NCBI GenBank assembly: GCA_917880885.1
Contig: OU862908.1
Span: 8,282,501 to 8,346,500, forward strand
Reading direction: 5' to 3'
Origin: Limnephilus marmoratus
Lineage: Eukaryota > Arthropoda > Insecta > Trichoptera > Limnephilidae
DNA: 64,000 nucleotides
The notes beneath the pieces are model-generated. The model saw nothing but the letters and a program-made list of their open reading frames with translations. It was not told the DNA's origin and did not search any database. Positions 43,200 to 53,811 of this stretch are shown one piece after another; the stretch's first letter is position 1; every line of letters starts with the position of its first letter. The position numbers and the translations under genes were made by a program.

Positions 43200-44028
43200 A
43201 GTTTAGTGAGGTTCGTGTTGAATATATCAGCTATTAAAGGTACAACAGCTTGTCTTGCAGATATTATGATAATTAGTATATTTCTTGGGAATATAAAATG
43301 TGTCCGGAGATCGAGAAACTCTTAATGGACATAATCTAAAAGAATATTTTGTAATAGGTTTGGGTTATCGATAAAAATGGGAATTATCTTTTAAAGCATT
43401 ACTAGGTCACCGTTGTCTCGGCGTTGATCAAGATTTTTTTAATGTAAATACCGCACAACTGCTCCCCCAACTGTCTGGAGATTCAGTTTAGGGGCGGTTA
43501 TGGGTACACACCTCTGTCATAGCGACCTATTTAACCATGGGTTCGATGCGTTTGGCGGCTTTTTTTATTATTATTTATATAAAATAGAATTCCTGAAAAG
43601 ACCCTTCACAGAGGATGTTATGGAGGGTCTTTTCAGGAAAGGAAGGAGAGTAAGTTCTGTGGAGAGTCTTTTCAGGAAAGGAAGGAGAGTAAGTTCTGGG
43701 AAAGAAAAATGTTTAACGAGTGAATAGGAATGTGGGAGTCAGTGTGTCCAGGAGAGACGGACATATGAATCCATCCTTCCCACTCAGGTGCAAGAAGACG
43801 ATGTTCCTAGAGAGAACTGCTGTAGAAGTCAAAAGTTCTCTCAAAACCCGAAATGGGTTTAGCCGTGATTGGTGACCTGATCTGAATAGAAAGGCATTTC
43901 CCCACCTTCCTCTTCCCCCCTCCGATCTTACCCGATTTTGAAAAATTATATAAAACCTCTCGACTCCTGTGCACCAAGAAACCAAAGAAATTGGTTACCT
44001 GTTCAGTAAGACAGCGCTTCGATTTATT
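43200..44028. other. Intergenic stretch with one dispersed repeat (minus)
   Basis: 43585-43760 shows the reverse orientation of the 24.7/53.8-kb retroposon family (TCTTTTCAGGAAAGGAAGG, a direct two-copy block at 43627-43695). No gene was found. Confidence 0.5.
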
Positions 44029-44222
44029 TTAACCCCCGACGCAAAAGGAGATGTGTTATAAGTTTGACTGTGTGTGTCTGTCTGTGGCATCGTAGCTCCT
44101 AAATGAATGGACCGATTATGATGCGGTTTTGTTTGAAAGCTGACGTGATCGAGATGGTTCTTAGCTACAATTCATGAAAATCTTTCAGGTTTTTCAAGGT
44201 CATCAGCTCTTTTCTTAATCAA
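44029..44222 (+). repeat. Lepidoptera-type AACCCCCGAC repeat, copy 2
   Basis: It starts TTTAACCCCCGACGCAAAAG, then GTGTGTCTGTCTGTGGCATC, then TGAATGGACCGATTATGATG, and ends at CAAGGTCATCAG. It is the reverse-orientation partner of 20459-20675. Confidence 0.7.
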
Positions 44223-45415
44223 ACGATTTCACCAAAAGTAAGTACAAATTGAGCTCGGTTTGTGACTTCAGTGTTGCTTAATTGCTACTTATTAGCTTAC
44301 CGTAAGTTTAGTATGTAGGTACCTATCTAGATATAATTAGTAAGATAAGATTAGTAAGTTGTTATGCTCCCTTATTCCGTAATAAGGTCAAATCACCTGA
44401 AATATTCATTATCAAATCGGCCGCAACAGAACGTCTTGAAGTTCTGTTGACACCGTCTCTGATGTTATCAAACGAAGGTCAAAAAATACCTTAAACAAAT
44501 AATATAACATCGTCACCAAGATAAAATTTAATAAATCATGCACACATAATATTTATTTATTTGGTAATGTTTCTAGCGACAGCTGTTTCGGGAGGCTTTT
44601 TGTAAGATCACCTTTAAAATTTACAGAGCTATTATTTAGTTTTAACCAGTCAGGTCTATTTCTTCGGTTTTCGGAACAAATCATACAGGTCTCATAGAAA
44701 TCGTTGTCTCCCTTACTATCATGGTTAGAAACATAATCTAATCGGCGTTGGAAAACGAAAACATCACACTTTATATTCAAATCTTAAAGTTAACCGCAAA
44801 ATAATTAAAATGTATACTTTTATGAATCCAAAATTTCAGATGGCAATTTGAAAAACAGTTATCATTAATTGGGAATTTTTAATAATTTTTTTTTTACATG
44901 AAATAAATAAAAGTGAGTTCGCAATAACGTTTATAACACATTTGCTTACGTACGTTAAAAAAATGGTTATCAGTAATTTTAGTTACAAAAAATGTAAGGA
45001 GAGCCATTTAAAAAATATACATATTTATAAAAAAATTAATATATTTCAAAAATTATTTGTTTATTTCGAACTCGCTTTTGCCCCCGGCTTCGCACGCGCC
45101 ACTCGCCGCCCTCAGTTTAGTTCCCACCATCAGTTGCAATTTTTTAAATTAAAAGTTCGTTTAAGGTGAATAATTTTGCGCTTTACATTATGAATATTAT
45201 GGACATCGCGCACATCATCACAGGCAACCTAAATTAGTAATTGTTGGTGATGATGACAATCTTCGAAGAAATATAATATAAATAAATCTTTTAAAAAAAT
45301 TTACAATGTTTTTTTCTTCCCTTATATTCTACACTACAGCATAGTCACAGCAGATATTCAATTAAGCAATGTGTCTTCTTAGAAAATGCACAGTTGCTAG
45401 ACAAATTTTGTTAAA
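44223..45415. other. Intergenic stretch, no gene recognised
   Basis: AT-rich; short ORFs only, none with recognisable similarity. Confidence 0.55.
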
Positions 45416-45496
45416 TCCTCTAATAATTAATTATTATTTTTTAATTTATAAACAAACGTTTAGACAAAATTTTTATGCACAGCACAAAGGGTAACA

Positions 45497-45752
45497 ATTA
45501 TTATAAGCAATAATTATCAGCCTGAAACACTCATCTACATTGAAAAATCTTCAGAGAAAAGATACTTGCCGCCAACGGGACTTGAACCCGTGTCCTTCTG
45601 ATTGCCGGTCAGCTGCTCTTGACCACTGAGCTATGGCGGCTTATCAAATACCCGCAAAATAGTTGGCGGTTATTTGGTAGGTAAATAAGTTGGCGGCAAG
45701 ATTTTTCAATGTAGATGAGTGTTTCAGGCTGATAATTATTGCTTATAATAAT
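45497..45752. mobile_element. Foldback element with 55-bp inverted arms and tRNA-like core
   Basis: Arms 45497-45551 and 45698-45752 are perfect inverted repeats of 55 bp (ATTATTATAAGCAATAATTA at the outer end). A further inverted 12 bp (CTTGCCGCCAAC and GTTGGCGGCAAG) continues inward and overlaps one end of the tRNA-like sequence. The element is 256 bp. Its right arm directly meets the TA of the adjoining TIR element. Confidence 0.8.
45568..45640 (-). tRNA. tRNA-like sequence with full cloverleaf, anticodon position GGC
   Basis: On the minus strand, 73 nt fold as a standard cloverleaf. The acceptor GCCGCCA pairs with TGGCGGC (7 of 7). The D-stem is GCTC/GAGC and the anticodon stem GCTGA/TCAGA (4 of 5). 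The T-stem ACGGG/CCCGT is perfect around TTCAAGT. A box (TAGCTCAGTGG) and B box (GGTTCAAGTCC) are intact. The anticodon loop CCGGCAA would give GGC (Ala codon GCC), but the universal T33 is replaced by C and the sequence does not resemble tRNA-Ala. It lies inside an inverted-repeat element. It is more likely a tRNA-derived transposon module, or a tRNA pseudogene, than a working tRNA. Confidence 0.6.
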
Positions 45753-45753
45753 A

Positions 45754-46599
45754 GGCCACTTGCATGGATTTCATAACGACTTGGAAAAAATCATGTGGAT
45801 AGATCTTTTTACTAAGATTACGAAAATGTTAGCAAAAATTGTTAGATATGCACAGTCTTTTTTTTTTTTTTAAATAAATAAATCCATTATTTGGGCTCGT
45901 GACGTCACTACATGAAAATGTCCCGTCTCCGAAAATGTTCCTATTAATTTTGTAAAATTCCACACTGATTTTTTTTTTTATATGGCATCACTTTGATTTC
46001 AGGCGAATTTTTGAATTCGTTCACTAGATTTATTGTTTGTTCTCTGCGAACTTATCATTTGGTTCGACTTTTTGACAGATGTTCTGAAGAGAACCCCGGG
46101 TACATTTAATGATGTACGGGGTTCTCTTCAGAACGTGAAGATGATGTCGGTACGTGTTATAGAGGTATAATGATTATGGTGCTGATTTTAACAAAATAAA
46201 ATTTTATAATATTCTTATTATATTATAATTTACAAGTACAAGTATATTACATTGAATTTAGGTATATAGACGCTGTACATTATAATGATTTATGATCAAT
46301 AAAATGAATCAAGAAAAAACATATTTTTGAGGTGTAATATTTTTGGTATGCCTCGTTATTCTCATGTGCCATTCGTGTGGAAAAAGTTCTTTTTTTTTAA
46401 ATGATTTTCGGCTATGTAATTATCGTTTTTTTACACCTATAAAATTATGTCCCGTCTTTCCGGTTTATAAAAAATGGTCTGATTTTTCGGATTGAAATTT
46501 TCAAAAAATCCCCAGGGTTTCAAAAATACGATTAAAAAAAATACAGAATGTCTTAGAATATTTGCCTGAACTGGAAAAAAAAACGTGATGCAAGTGGCC
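45754..46599. mobile_element. TA-flanked TIR element GGCCACTTGCAT, copy 2
   Basis: Termini GGCCACTTGCAT and ATGCAAGTGGCC with TA on both sides (45752-45753 and 46600-46601). It is collinear with copy 1 in opposite orientation. At 846 bp it is longer because of an internal palindrome at about 46078-46136 (GAACCCCGGGTACAT facing ATGTACGGGGTTC). No transposase is encoded. Confidence 0.8.
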
Positions 46600-46719
46600 T
46601 ATTCCTCTAATAATTAAAAACAGACAGCTAGTATAATATAAATAACGCTAAATTTAAATTCGAATCTCGTAGGTTTAAATGTGCACAATAATATTGTGCC
46701 TATTCTAATTTTCTCGGTT

Positions 46720-46830
46720 TACCCGCGTAACATAGTCCGGAGGGGTTTTTAACTCCTGACGTTTCGGACAGATCTCACTGTCCATCTTCAAAGGCCTTAT
46801 GTATTGAGTTTTGTCTCAAACTGATACTAC
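46720..46830. repeat. PLE/palindrome-related motif block
   Basis: On the minus strand, GAAGATGGACAGTGAGATC followed by TGTCCGAAACGTCAGGAG has the same layout as the 28.8-kb palindrome arms: a GGACA/TGTCC-type stem next to GAAACGT. It may be the end of a retroelement. No boundaries were found. Confidence 0.35.
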
Positions 46831-46876
46831 AACAATAGCTAGCGTATACAATGAATTTTAAGAATTTTCGAGAAAT

Positions 46877-47715
46877 TTATTACTACAAAACTTCGAAATT
46901 ATCTGCTTGACCGAAACATGGTTGAGCTCCAATGTCTTCGATTCGGAATTGTTCGACAGGCGCTATACTGTCTACAGGCGAGACAGAGATAATGATGCAC
47001 GCGGTGGCGGTGTGTGCATTGCGGTCAAGAATACACTTACGTCCCAGAGAATGCAAATACTCGAAACGGAAGGCGAACACATATGGGAGAAGGTAACAAA
47101 AAATACATTTACCGCCTATATTTGTGTTGTATACTTTTATTGCACCAATGACTCGGAGAATCGCACAACTTTCTACGATTATATTGATCAGGAATGTCAA
47201 TCAAGAATTTTAAAAGACCGAAACGCCTTATTATTGGGGATTTCAATTTATATAACAAACCCGAAGAGGTTATGTTAGAGCACTTATATTTCTTGAACTC
47301 CAATAACCTCAAACAAGGAAATGAAATTAAAAATCATTTTGACAACATACTGGATCTAGTACTAAGTAACACGACTAGTTGCGACGTAAGTCGATGTGAG
47401 GAACCCTTGGTCAACGAAGATAAATTTCATCCGACCTTAGCTATTCATACTAAATTAAACAGGACAAAATGTAACCGGCGTCAGCTGCGGAACAGCGCTA
47501 CTCGCCCGGCCCTTCTACCTACCTCCAACCATCAGTTCCAGTTCAAGCGAGCAGATATGCAGTTAATATGCGACATACTCTCAGAATTTGATTGGAACTA
47601 CCTACATACTATATCGGAAGCAAATGACGCAGTTGCGTACTTAAACAATGTATTATTTAGTATTTTTGAAATATGTGTTCCCATTAGGAAAAAATATGTA
47701 AAAATGTAAATTATC
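46877..47715 (+). pseudogene. LINE endonuclease domain (frameshifted)
   Basis: It opens with a TETWLSS motif, then RYTVYRRDRD and GGGVCIAVK, which are the apurinic/apyrimidinic-type endonuclease signatures of LINE ORF2. A frameshift near 47230 moves the reading to IIGDFNLYNKPEE (the GDFN catalytic region), then DLVLSN near 47354. A second break near 47710 leads into the linker (NYPAWFSKKIIDKLK). This domain nicks the genomic target before priming. N-terminal residues before TETWL are missing or unreadable, so the domain is not functional. Confidence 0.8.
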
Positions 47716-48001
47716 CGGCGTGGTTCTCTAAAAAAATTATAGATAAATTAAAAAGCAAAGAATCGCATCGCAGAAGATATAAACTGCTCAAGAATCAATC
47801 GGATTACTTGTTATTCTCTGCGATGCGATCCGAGCTTAAAAAAGATATAACAATTGCAAAGCGTCAGTATTTAGAAAAAGTTCAGTATGGGATCAAAGAT
47901 GATGTCAAATGTTTTTGGGATTTTATTAAATCCCAAAAAGCAAATCCACATACCCAAATTAACTTGAGTGATAGAACGGAAACTTTTTCCGATCCCGAAA
48001 T

Positions 48002-48409
48002 CTCTCTCTCTCTGGTTTCAATCCTGGGATTGGTTTGCAGCAATTTTCTTTAGTTTCCTCTTCCATTCTTCCCTGTCTTGTGCGGCTCTTTTGAGGTCTG
48101 CATATGATAAGCAGCGCACGTCCACCAGCAGGTCCTCCAGGTACTCTCGGCGTGGGCGTCCCCTAGAGTTTGTCCCCTCGGTCATACCCTCCATTATGGA
48201 ATGCAAGAGGCCTTCTTGTCGTATTACATGACCGATCCATCTTGCACGCCTTTCGGACAAGGTCCTGAGCAGGTGCCTTCCTCCTTCGATTCTTTGGAGA
48301 ACCTCCTCATTTGTAATGTGGTCTCTCCAGGAAATTCCTAATAGTTTTCTATAGGACCACATCTCAAAAGCCTCTAGTCTCCGTTTATCTCTTTTGGATA
48401 GGCACCATT
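48002..48409 (-). pseudogene. RTE-type LINE fragment, second copy, nested in the LINE
   Basis: It carries the last 114 residues of the frame found at 9949-10563 (FEMWSYRKLLGISW to AANQSQD). It begins at the same CTCTCTCTCTCTGG 3' end and is truncated further at its 5' side. About three substitutions separate it from the copy at 9931. It sits between the linker and the RT of the host LINE, so the host LINE was already present. Confidence 0.85.
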
Positions 48410-48429
48410 ATGATAGGAAGTAGACTCCT

Positions 48430-49274
48430 GTACTCGAACTTTAAAGCTCGACAAGGCTGCAGGCCCTGACGGAATACCCCCTAATATAATTGCTCATATG
48501 TCAAAAACCATTTGTAAACCGCTGAGCTATATATTTAATCTTAGCATATCGACTGGTTGTTTCCCTCATTCTTGGAAACTCACGCGTGTAAGCCCAATTT
48601 TCAAATCTGGAGACAAGTCTGATATAAGGAATTACAGACCAGTAGCTGTACTGTCAACTATACCAAAAATATTTGAAATGATTATTTACAAGAAATTACA
48701 TCACCAAATTATGCCATTTCTAGGAGAAAACCAACACGGTTTCATGCCTAGAAAATCCACGGTTTCAAATTTGTTAACATTTTCGCGATTGGTGGCCGTC
48801 GGACTGGACTCGAGACACCAAACAGATGTAGTGTATACGGATTTTGCCAAGGCTTTTGATCGAGTTGATCATGATATTTTACTACTTAAAATGTACAAAC
48901 TTGGTTTCGATCAACAAACGCTTATATTCTTCGCGTCCTATTTAAAAGCCAGAAGACAATACGTAATAATAAATGGACATGAATCTAAACAATTCCCGGC
49001 GTTATCAGGTATTCCCCAAGGTTCAAACCTTGGTCCTTTGCTGTTCCTTATACTTATAGATGACATCCAGGTTTGTGTAAAATATTGCAAATGTCTTCTA
49101 TTTGCAGATGACCTCAAACTTTTGATGGAAATAATCTGTTACTATGACTGCTTAAAAATGCAATCTGACCTTGATGCTATTGCAGAATGGTCAGTAAAAA
49201 ACAAATTAGAATTCAATATTAAAAAAATGTGTAACTATGACATATACCCGCTCCCAGAAGCCCATAGTTTTTGA
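48430..49274 (+). pseudogene. LINE reverse transcriptase domain
   Basis: The frame begins before the first Met with KAAGPDGIPPNIIAHMSKT. It then carries NYRPVAVLSTIPKIFEMII, ENQHGFMPRKST, VVYTDFAKAFDRVDHD, SGIPQGSNLGPLLFLILIDD and the catalytic LLFADDLKLL. All RT palm motifs are present, including FADD. It stops at 49274 after a frame shift (true continuation in the next frame from about 49237). This is the polymerase of the non-LTR retrotransposon. It differs clearly from the RT at 7346-8690, so the two belong to different families. Confidence 0.85.
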
Positions 49275-49944
49275 ATACAATATTAAAGGGAAAACATTGT
49301 GCCGAGTCAATAGCTTTAAAGATCTCGGTATCGTCTTTGATCCCAAACTGACATTCTCGGATCATATATCACGGCTCACTCCAGCATGCTACAAACTCCT
49401 GGGTTTCATCATCAGAATATGTAAGCAATTTGATGACCCAGATGCAATGATAGCCATGTTTGATGGAGTCATAAGAAGTAATCTGGAGTATGCCAGTGGT
49501 GTATGGACTCCGCACCAAGCGAAGTATATTAATATGCTAGAACAAATTCAGAAAAAGTTCCTTAGGTATGTCTATATGCGGATGCTTGGAACGTACCCGA
49601 GATTCATGCACCATATGGAATTACTTGAGGCAACAAATAGATTTAGCTTGGAAACTAGACGTTATGCAAATCTTGCAATTCTTAGTTTTAACATAATCCA
49701 TAATCGTATTGACAGCCCATTCCTCTTGGAATGTTATGGCTTATACGTGCCTGAAAATTTCAGCCGTAGTCGTCGACACGACTTGTTCAAAATACCATAC
49801 GGCAGAACAGATGTTCTAGCACAGCATAGCATGACAAGAGGAATGGTGCTGTTGAACGAAATATCGGAAACACTAGATATATATAACTCTTCGTTAGATA
49901 GCCTTAAGATTTTTTTGTATAATAATCATCTTCCTAGGTGTTAA
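49237..49944 (+). pseudogene. LINE ORF2 C-terminal domain
   Basis: A 235-residue frame with VNSFKDLGIVFDPKLTFSDH, then LGFIIRICKQFDDP, then VIRSNLEYASGVWTPHQ and IQKKFLRYVYMR. It continues to ETLDIYNSSLDSLKIFLYNN, then stops at 49944. This is the usual tail of Jockey-type ORF2. It overlaps the RT frame by about 38 bp because of the frameshift. The poly(A) follows 60 bp after the stop. Confidence 0.85.
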
Positions 49945-50013
49945 GACTGTCAAAATGAGAAAATTGTACAGTAATTGGATAAAAATCTGTTGTACAATAT
50001 TAAAAAAAAAAAA

Positions 50014-50054
<41 letters not shown>

Positions 50055-50055
<1 letters not shown>

Positions 50056-50878
50056 ATAATTTACCGCGAAGCCTTAGAAATTCATAAACATAATACTGTT
50101 GTACCTTTTTTTACCTATTCCATATATATTTATACACATTTACATAATAATATTGTACCTATTCCTTGTATATGTACATAATAATATTATACCTATTCTT
50201 TTATTTATTTTCAATGTTCTTAAATTCAGAATAGGTACAGACTCAGCCACCGGCAAATGTTTCCGGAATTTTCGGTTTCAAGGATCCGACTCTTTTCGTT
50301 ATCTATAATTTACGGGTTATAAAATGTAGAGACTCGCTGGCCTTGCTTCAACTAGGAAAAGAAAATATTTTCGCAGCCGTTAATTTAGTAGTCAGATTTT
50401 TTCAGTATTTTATCGTGCGACCGAGTCAGCGTTCGACTGTGAATTTGATAATTTAATGTCTTGATAAATGTTATCGCCTCTATTAGTGAAAAAAGAGATA
50501 GATTAATCCCAGAACAGAAAATATTGTATTCATATTTTCACGAAGCCGTCCGTGGGTCATTTCAATAAAATAAAATAAAAACATAAGTACATGAAAATAT
50601 AGAATACGAGTTCTACGTGGGTATTATGATACGAGAATCCATTGAAGTGTACTTTTTATTTTGAAAGACAAACATTTCCGGGTTACGAATAACCTGACAA
50701 TATTTAAAAACCTCCTACTACCACCACACTAAGTGGAAAATGTTGCTTGTGTCGTGATGGAGGACTTAGCCAGCCGAGGAATCTAACATGGTCTCGGGTG
50801 GGACCCAAACGCTATGCCAACTCAGCCACTGACCTTTCGTTTAGATATTTATTATTTATGCGATAACAGAAATAGGAT
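50055..50878. other. Intergenic stretch with possible SINE-like tRNA head
   Basis: On the minus strand, 50755-50830 has GGTCAGTGGCTGAGTTGGCA, an A-box-like start, but no convincing B box. No gene was recognised in the rest. Confidence 0.4.
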
Positions 50879-51092
50879 TTTTTTAAGTGAAAACCATAGC
50901 CTTATAGGTACATCTGGTACATAGTAGATTTAGCCTGTGAGAGAATGAGATAGAATAACTTCTCTTTGTGTGGTGCTTCGTAGCCTAGCGATCTCCTCTT
51001 TGTGCGGTGCTTCGTAGCGTCCTCACTCTTGTCTACTTAAGTTTCCTGAAGGTTTCACTTCTACAGTGTGTGAATTGCACACTGTATTTTTT
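50879..51092 (+). mobile_element. MITE-like family GAAGTGAAAACTTC, copy f
   Basis: The degraded 5' block AAGTGAAAACCATAGCC is followed by TTTAGCCTGTGAGAGAATGA. Two GTGCGGTGCTTCGTAG-type blocks come next, then the full 3' block TTTCACTTCTACAGTGTGTG with a T-run. Confidence 0.65.
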
Positions 51093-51112
51093 TTACATTG
51101 CTGTGTTGAGCG

Positions 51113-51480
51113 TCTTTTTGGAAAAGAAAGGAGAGGAAGTTCTGGGAAGGAAAAGGGTATGAGGGCTGGGTAGGAATCTGGGGATCAGTTAGTCCAGTAG
51201 TGACGGACGTATGAATCCATCTCTCCTACGGCGGTGCAAAGCGATGATCCGAGAGTCCTGCTGGAGAGGTCAAAACGCCTCCCTCAACCGGTCTCTCCCG
51301 ATCCGGCCTGCCACGCAGTTGGTGGGCGGACGCATCTGCCATCTCACCCCAATGAACCCAGATAAAAAAAACGTAGCAAAACACTTGGGGCGACCTCCGT
51401 CAGATTTGTTGATTATCCAATAAATGGTTCCCGGGGCTGCGGTACCCATACCCGTCTCCCAAATTATATATAAATTCTCC
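51113..51480 (-). repeat. Dispersed retroposon-like repeat (minus orientation)
   Basis: On the minus strand it carries ACGGGTATGGGTACCGCAGC, CCCGGGAACCATTTATTGG and CGCCCCAAGTGTTTTGCTAC, the same order as 53812-53940. It continues to TCCTTTCTTTTCC. Family as at 24721 and 53812. Confidence 0.65.
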
Positions 51481-52091
51481 AAAGCAAACCATACGCATAT
51501 TGAAACAATAATATTTGTGGAATCGATCGAGTAAAATCTCTTTATTCACGGCGCCGAAAATATTTGCCCAAAGTATTTTTACGGGAATACTTAAAAATAT
51601 CAACGATTTGCCTATGTTTTAGTTTCCCACAAAATCGTTACACATCGATCAATAAATTTATACAACAAGGAACTCATTTCCATTTTTTCTGTCAAAATTG
51701 ACCTTCTAACTTAAAGACCACAATTTAAATAAAATTTAGAGCTTCGTTTTCATATAAAATAATCATATAAAATAAATCTTCAGCATCTGATACTTTTTAA
51801 ATCCAGCCAAAACTCTCCAAATCTATGGCAGGTCGGGCATGTTGTTTTGTCATTTGACAGATGATACAGTCTGTCAAATTAGAGTAGAAAACATAGGAGG
51901 GCGCCACTGTTGTACAAATGGCAAAACTAAAAATATAATCATGGTTATAATCTAAAGCTGTGTAACCAAAATTTTTATTAAAAATTAAAAAGGCATAAAA
52001 GTGAAAAAAAAAATTTTTTTTCATTCCACTGGTCTCAAAATTAGAATTGCATATAAGTGTATTGTTATTATATCTTTGCAATTGTATGTTA
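51481..52091. other. Intergenic stretch, no gene recognised
   Basis: AT-rich DNA. A short inverted pair lies around 51853 (TTTGACAGATGATACAG with CTGTCAAAT). No ORF with similarity was found. Confidence 0.5.
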
Positions 52092-53110
52092 TGTAACGTA
52101 ATTATTTTCTTGGTAGTTATTCAGTAGGTACCTACTTGCTCGGAAGGAGTATTATTAATTTCGGGTGCCGTTGAAACGATTGATAACAAATTCAAATTGC
52201 CGGAACGTTGTTAGTTTGTTTTTTTTGTTTGAAAAAAAAAGAAACTGTTAGAAGGGCGACGTCATGACATAACGATGGATTGGTCGGAAGTTTTTATTTT
52301 GTAAGGAGTTTTGATACTCCTAAATGATTGTGTAAATTTGCAATATTATGCGTGTAACAGACGTGATGCCTTTACGAGACTGTTAAATAGTACCGGGTCG
52401 CGGTACACGCAGGATGTTGATTGTTTTTTCGAGGCGAGGAAAACTTTTATTGTGATGATCACGAGATATCGAGTTACCTATGTAATATTACAATCTAATG
52501 GAAGTGTTTATGATGTCTGTATGCCTGGTACCTAAGGTTGGTGTTCTTATGCTTAGAACTGAGATTCTTGTGCCACGTACAATCCAATATCACCAAGGAC
52601 AACTTTGGTGAAGACTGCAGGCACTTCTTAAATCACATTTACAGTCTAGAACTGCGGTTTATATCATTTCAATGCTCAGAGATGGCCATCGGACGCATTG
52701 TGACGCCTTTGTGGATGGATCTGGAATCTGTGGGTGGACTGCTTCACGGAGTCATGGGTGTGCGAAGCGGCAGCTCTGGGGCTCTTCTCCAGCTATCTGG
52801 AGCCCTTGTCGCTGAGGTTAGAAGAGGTGCGCGATATTAACTATCGCAACCTACGAATGATCTACTATGATTCTAATAAAATAACTGAATTATCTCTCTC
52901 TCTCTTTACACCTTTCTTTATGAGTTTACAAAGGTAATTTATGTAGATTATGTTTTTGCTTGTCAATAATAACAAGTACATTTTGTTTAATGTGAGTTCT
53001 TTTATTTACATCAGATAGTAGCTTTCTTTTTATCCCACGCAGGACCCTGAGATGATGATGAGAGCTCATGCATACGGAATTTCTCTGCTAACTGAGAAAG
53101 GTACGTGTCA
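52092..53110 (+). repeat. 5' LTR (1019 bp)
   Basis: It starts TGTAACGTAATTATTTTC and ends ACGTGTCA. It matches 55698-56717 with about six differences that I can see, one of them a 1-bp indel in an A-run. ORFs of 74, 100 and 67 residues recur in both LTRs and are not considered genes. Confidence 0.9.
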
Positions 53111-53114
53111 TTTT

Positions 53115-53127
53115 TGGCGCCCAACGT
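53115..53127 (+). promoter_or_regulatory. Primer-binding site, tRNA-Lys type
   Basis: TGGCGCCCAACGT begins 4 bp after the 5' LTR. It is complementary to the 3' end of tRNA-Lys(CTT) including CCA, as known for animals. Minus-strand synthesis would start here. Confidence 0.85.
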
Positions 53128-53811
53128 TTTAAAGAGGGTAGATTACTCTCTTGGTGCACGATAAGAGGCTACTATCTGTTATTTACTATCGTTACTATCT
53201 GTTATTTACTATCGAATTACTGTTATTTACGTTGAATTTTATTAATTGTTTTTAAGCTGTCATAATTAATGACTTTTCTTTGAATGCAGTTTGCTTGGGA
53301 ACTTGTATTAGAAGTTATAAAATAATTTATTTTTTTTAAATATTTCATTATTTTATTTTTTTTTGAGAAAAAAAAAATGGCGTTATATACAAAATTACAT
53401 CGTGGTCCTCTGCATTCTGCGTACGAGAATCGCAGAAGATCACCGATCATCAAATTAAATACGGACGCGTATATTTTGATGACAATTTTTGGTGAGAATA
53501 TTAGCCCTCATGTGTTTATATTAATTAAAATCTTAGGTTACTTGTACATATTTATAGGTAGACGTTTATATATAATTAGCTATATTTAGTTATAGGTATA
53601 CTTATCTTTATAATTAGTACTTTGCGAATATTATTAGAATAATACTGGTTTTACATAATTAGGTTTATTAAAAAACTATTGAGTTTTTTTTATATATTTT
53701 TTCTTTTTATGCGGTGGCATGAAGGAACACCAAGCCTACATACTGCTTCATTTATTTTTTTTCTTTTGTGTGACACTTTGCTCACGTGTCTTGAAGCTTG
53801 GTACCAATTTC

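Larger units (their letters stand above)
46860..50053 (+). mobile_element. Decayed LINE with endonuclease and RT, poly(A)-tailed
   Basis: The coding regions (46877-47715 endonuclease, 47716-48000 linker, 48430-49274 RT, 49237-49944 C-terminal) occur in the order of a Jockey/CR1-type ORF2. They are separated by frameshifts. A 410-bp RTE fragment is inserted at 48002-48409. The element ends in an A-run of about 50 bp (50004-50053). ORF1 and the 5' UTR are not recognisable. The element is dead. Confidence 0.85.

Noticed and set aside
47968..48231. 87-residue plus-strand ORF ending in SCRIT
   Set aside because: It is the antisense shadow of the RTE fragment, fused to the end of the LINE linker frame.
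50755..50830. tRNA gene
   Set aside because: Only an A-box-like word on the minus strand; no B box and no cloverleaf.
51797..52081. 94-residue minus-strand ORF as a host gene
   Set aside because: No recognisable domain, AT-rich composition, no splice or promoter context; treated as chance.
52311..52840. 74- and 100-residue ORFs present twice with the same sequence
   Set aside because: They recur at 55918-56447 because they lie in the two LTRs of one element; no similarity and no independent conservation.
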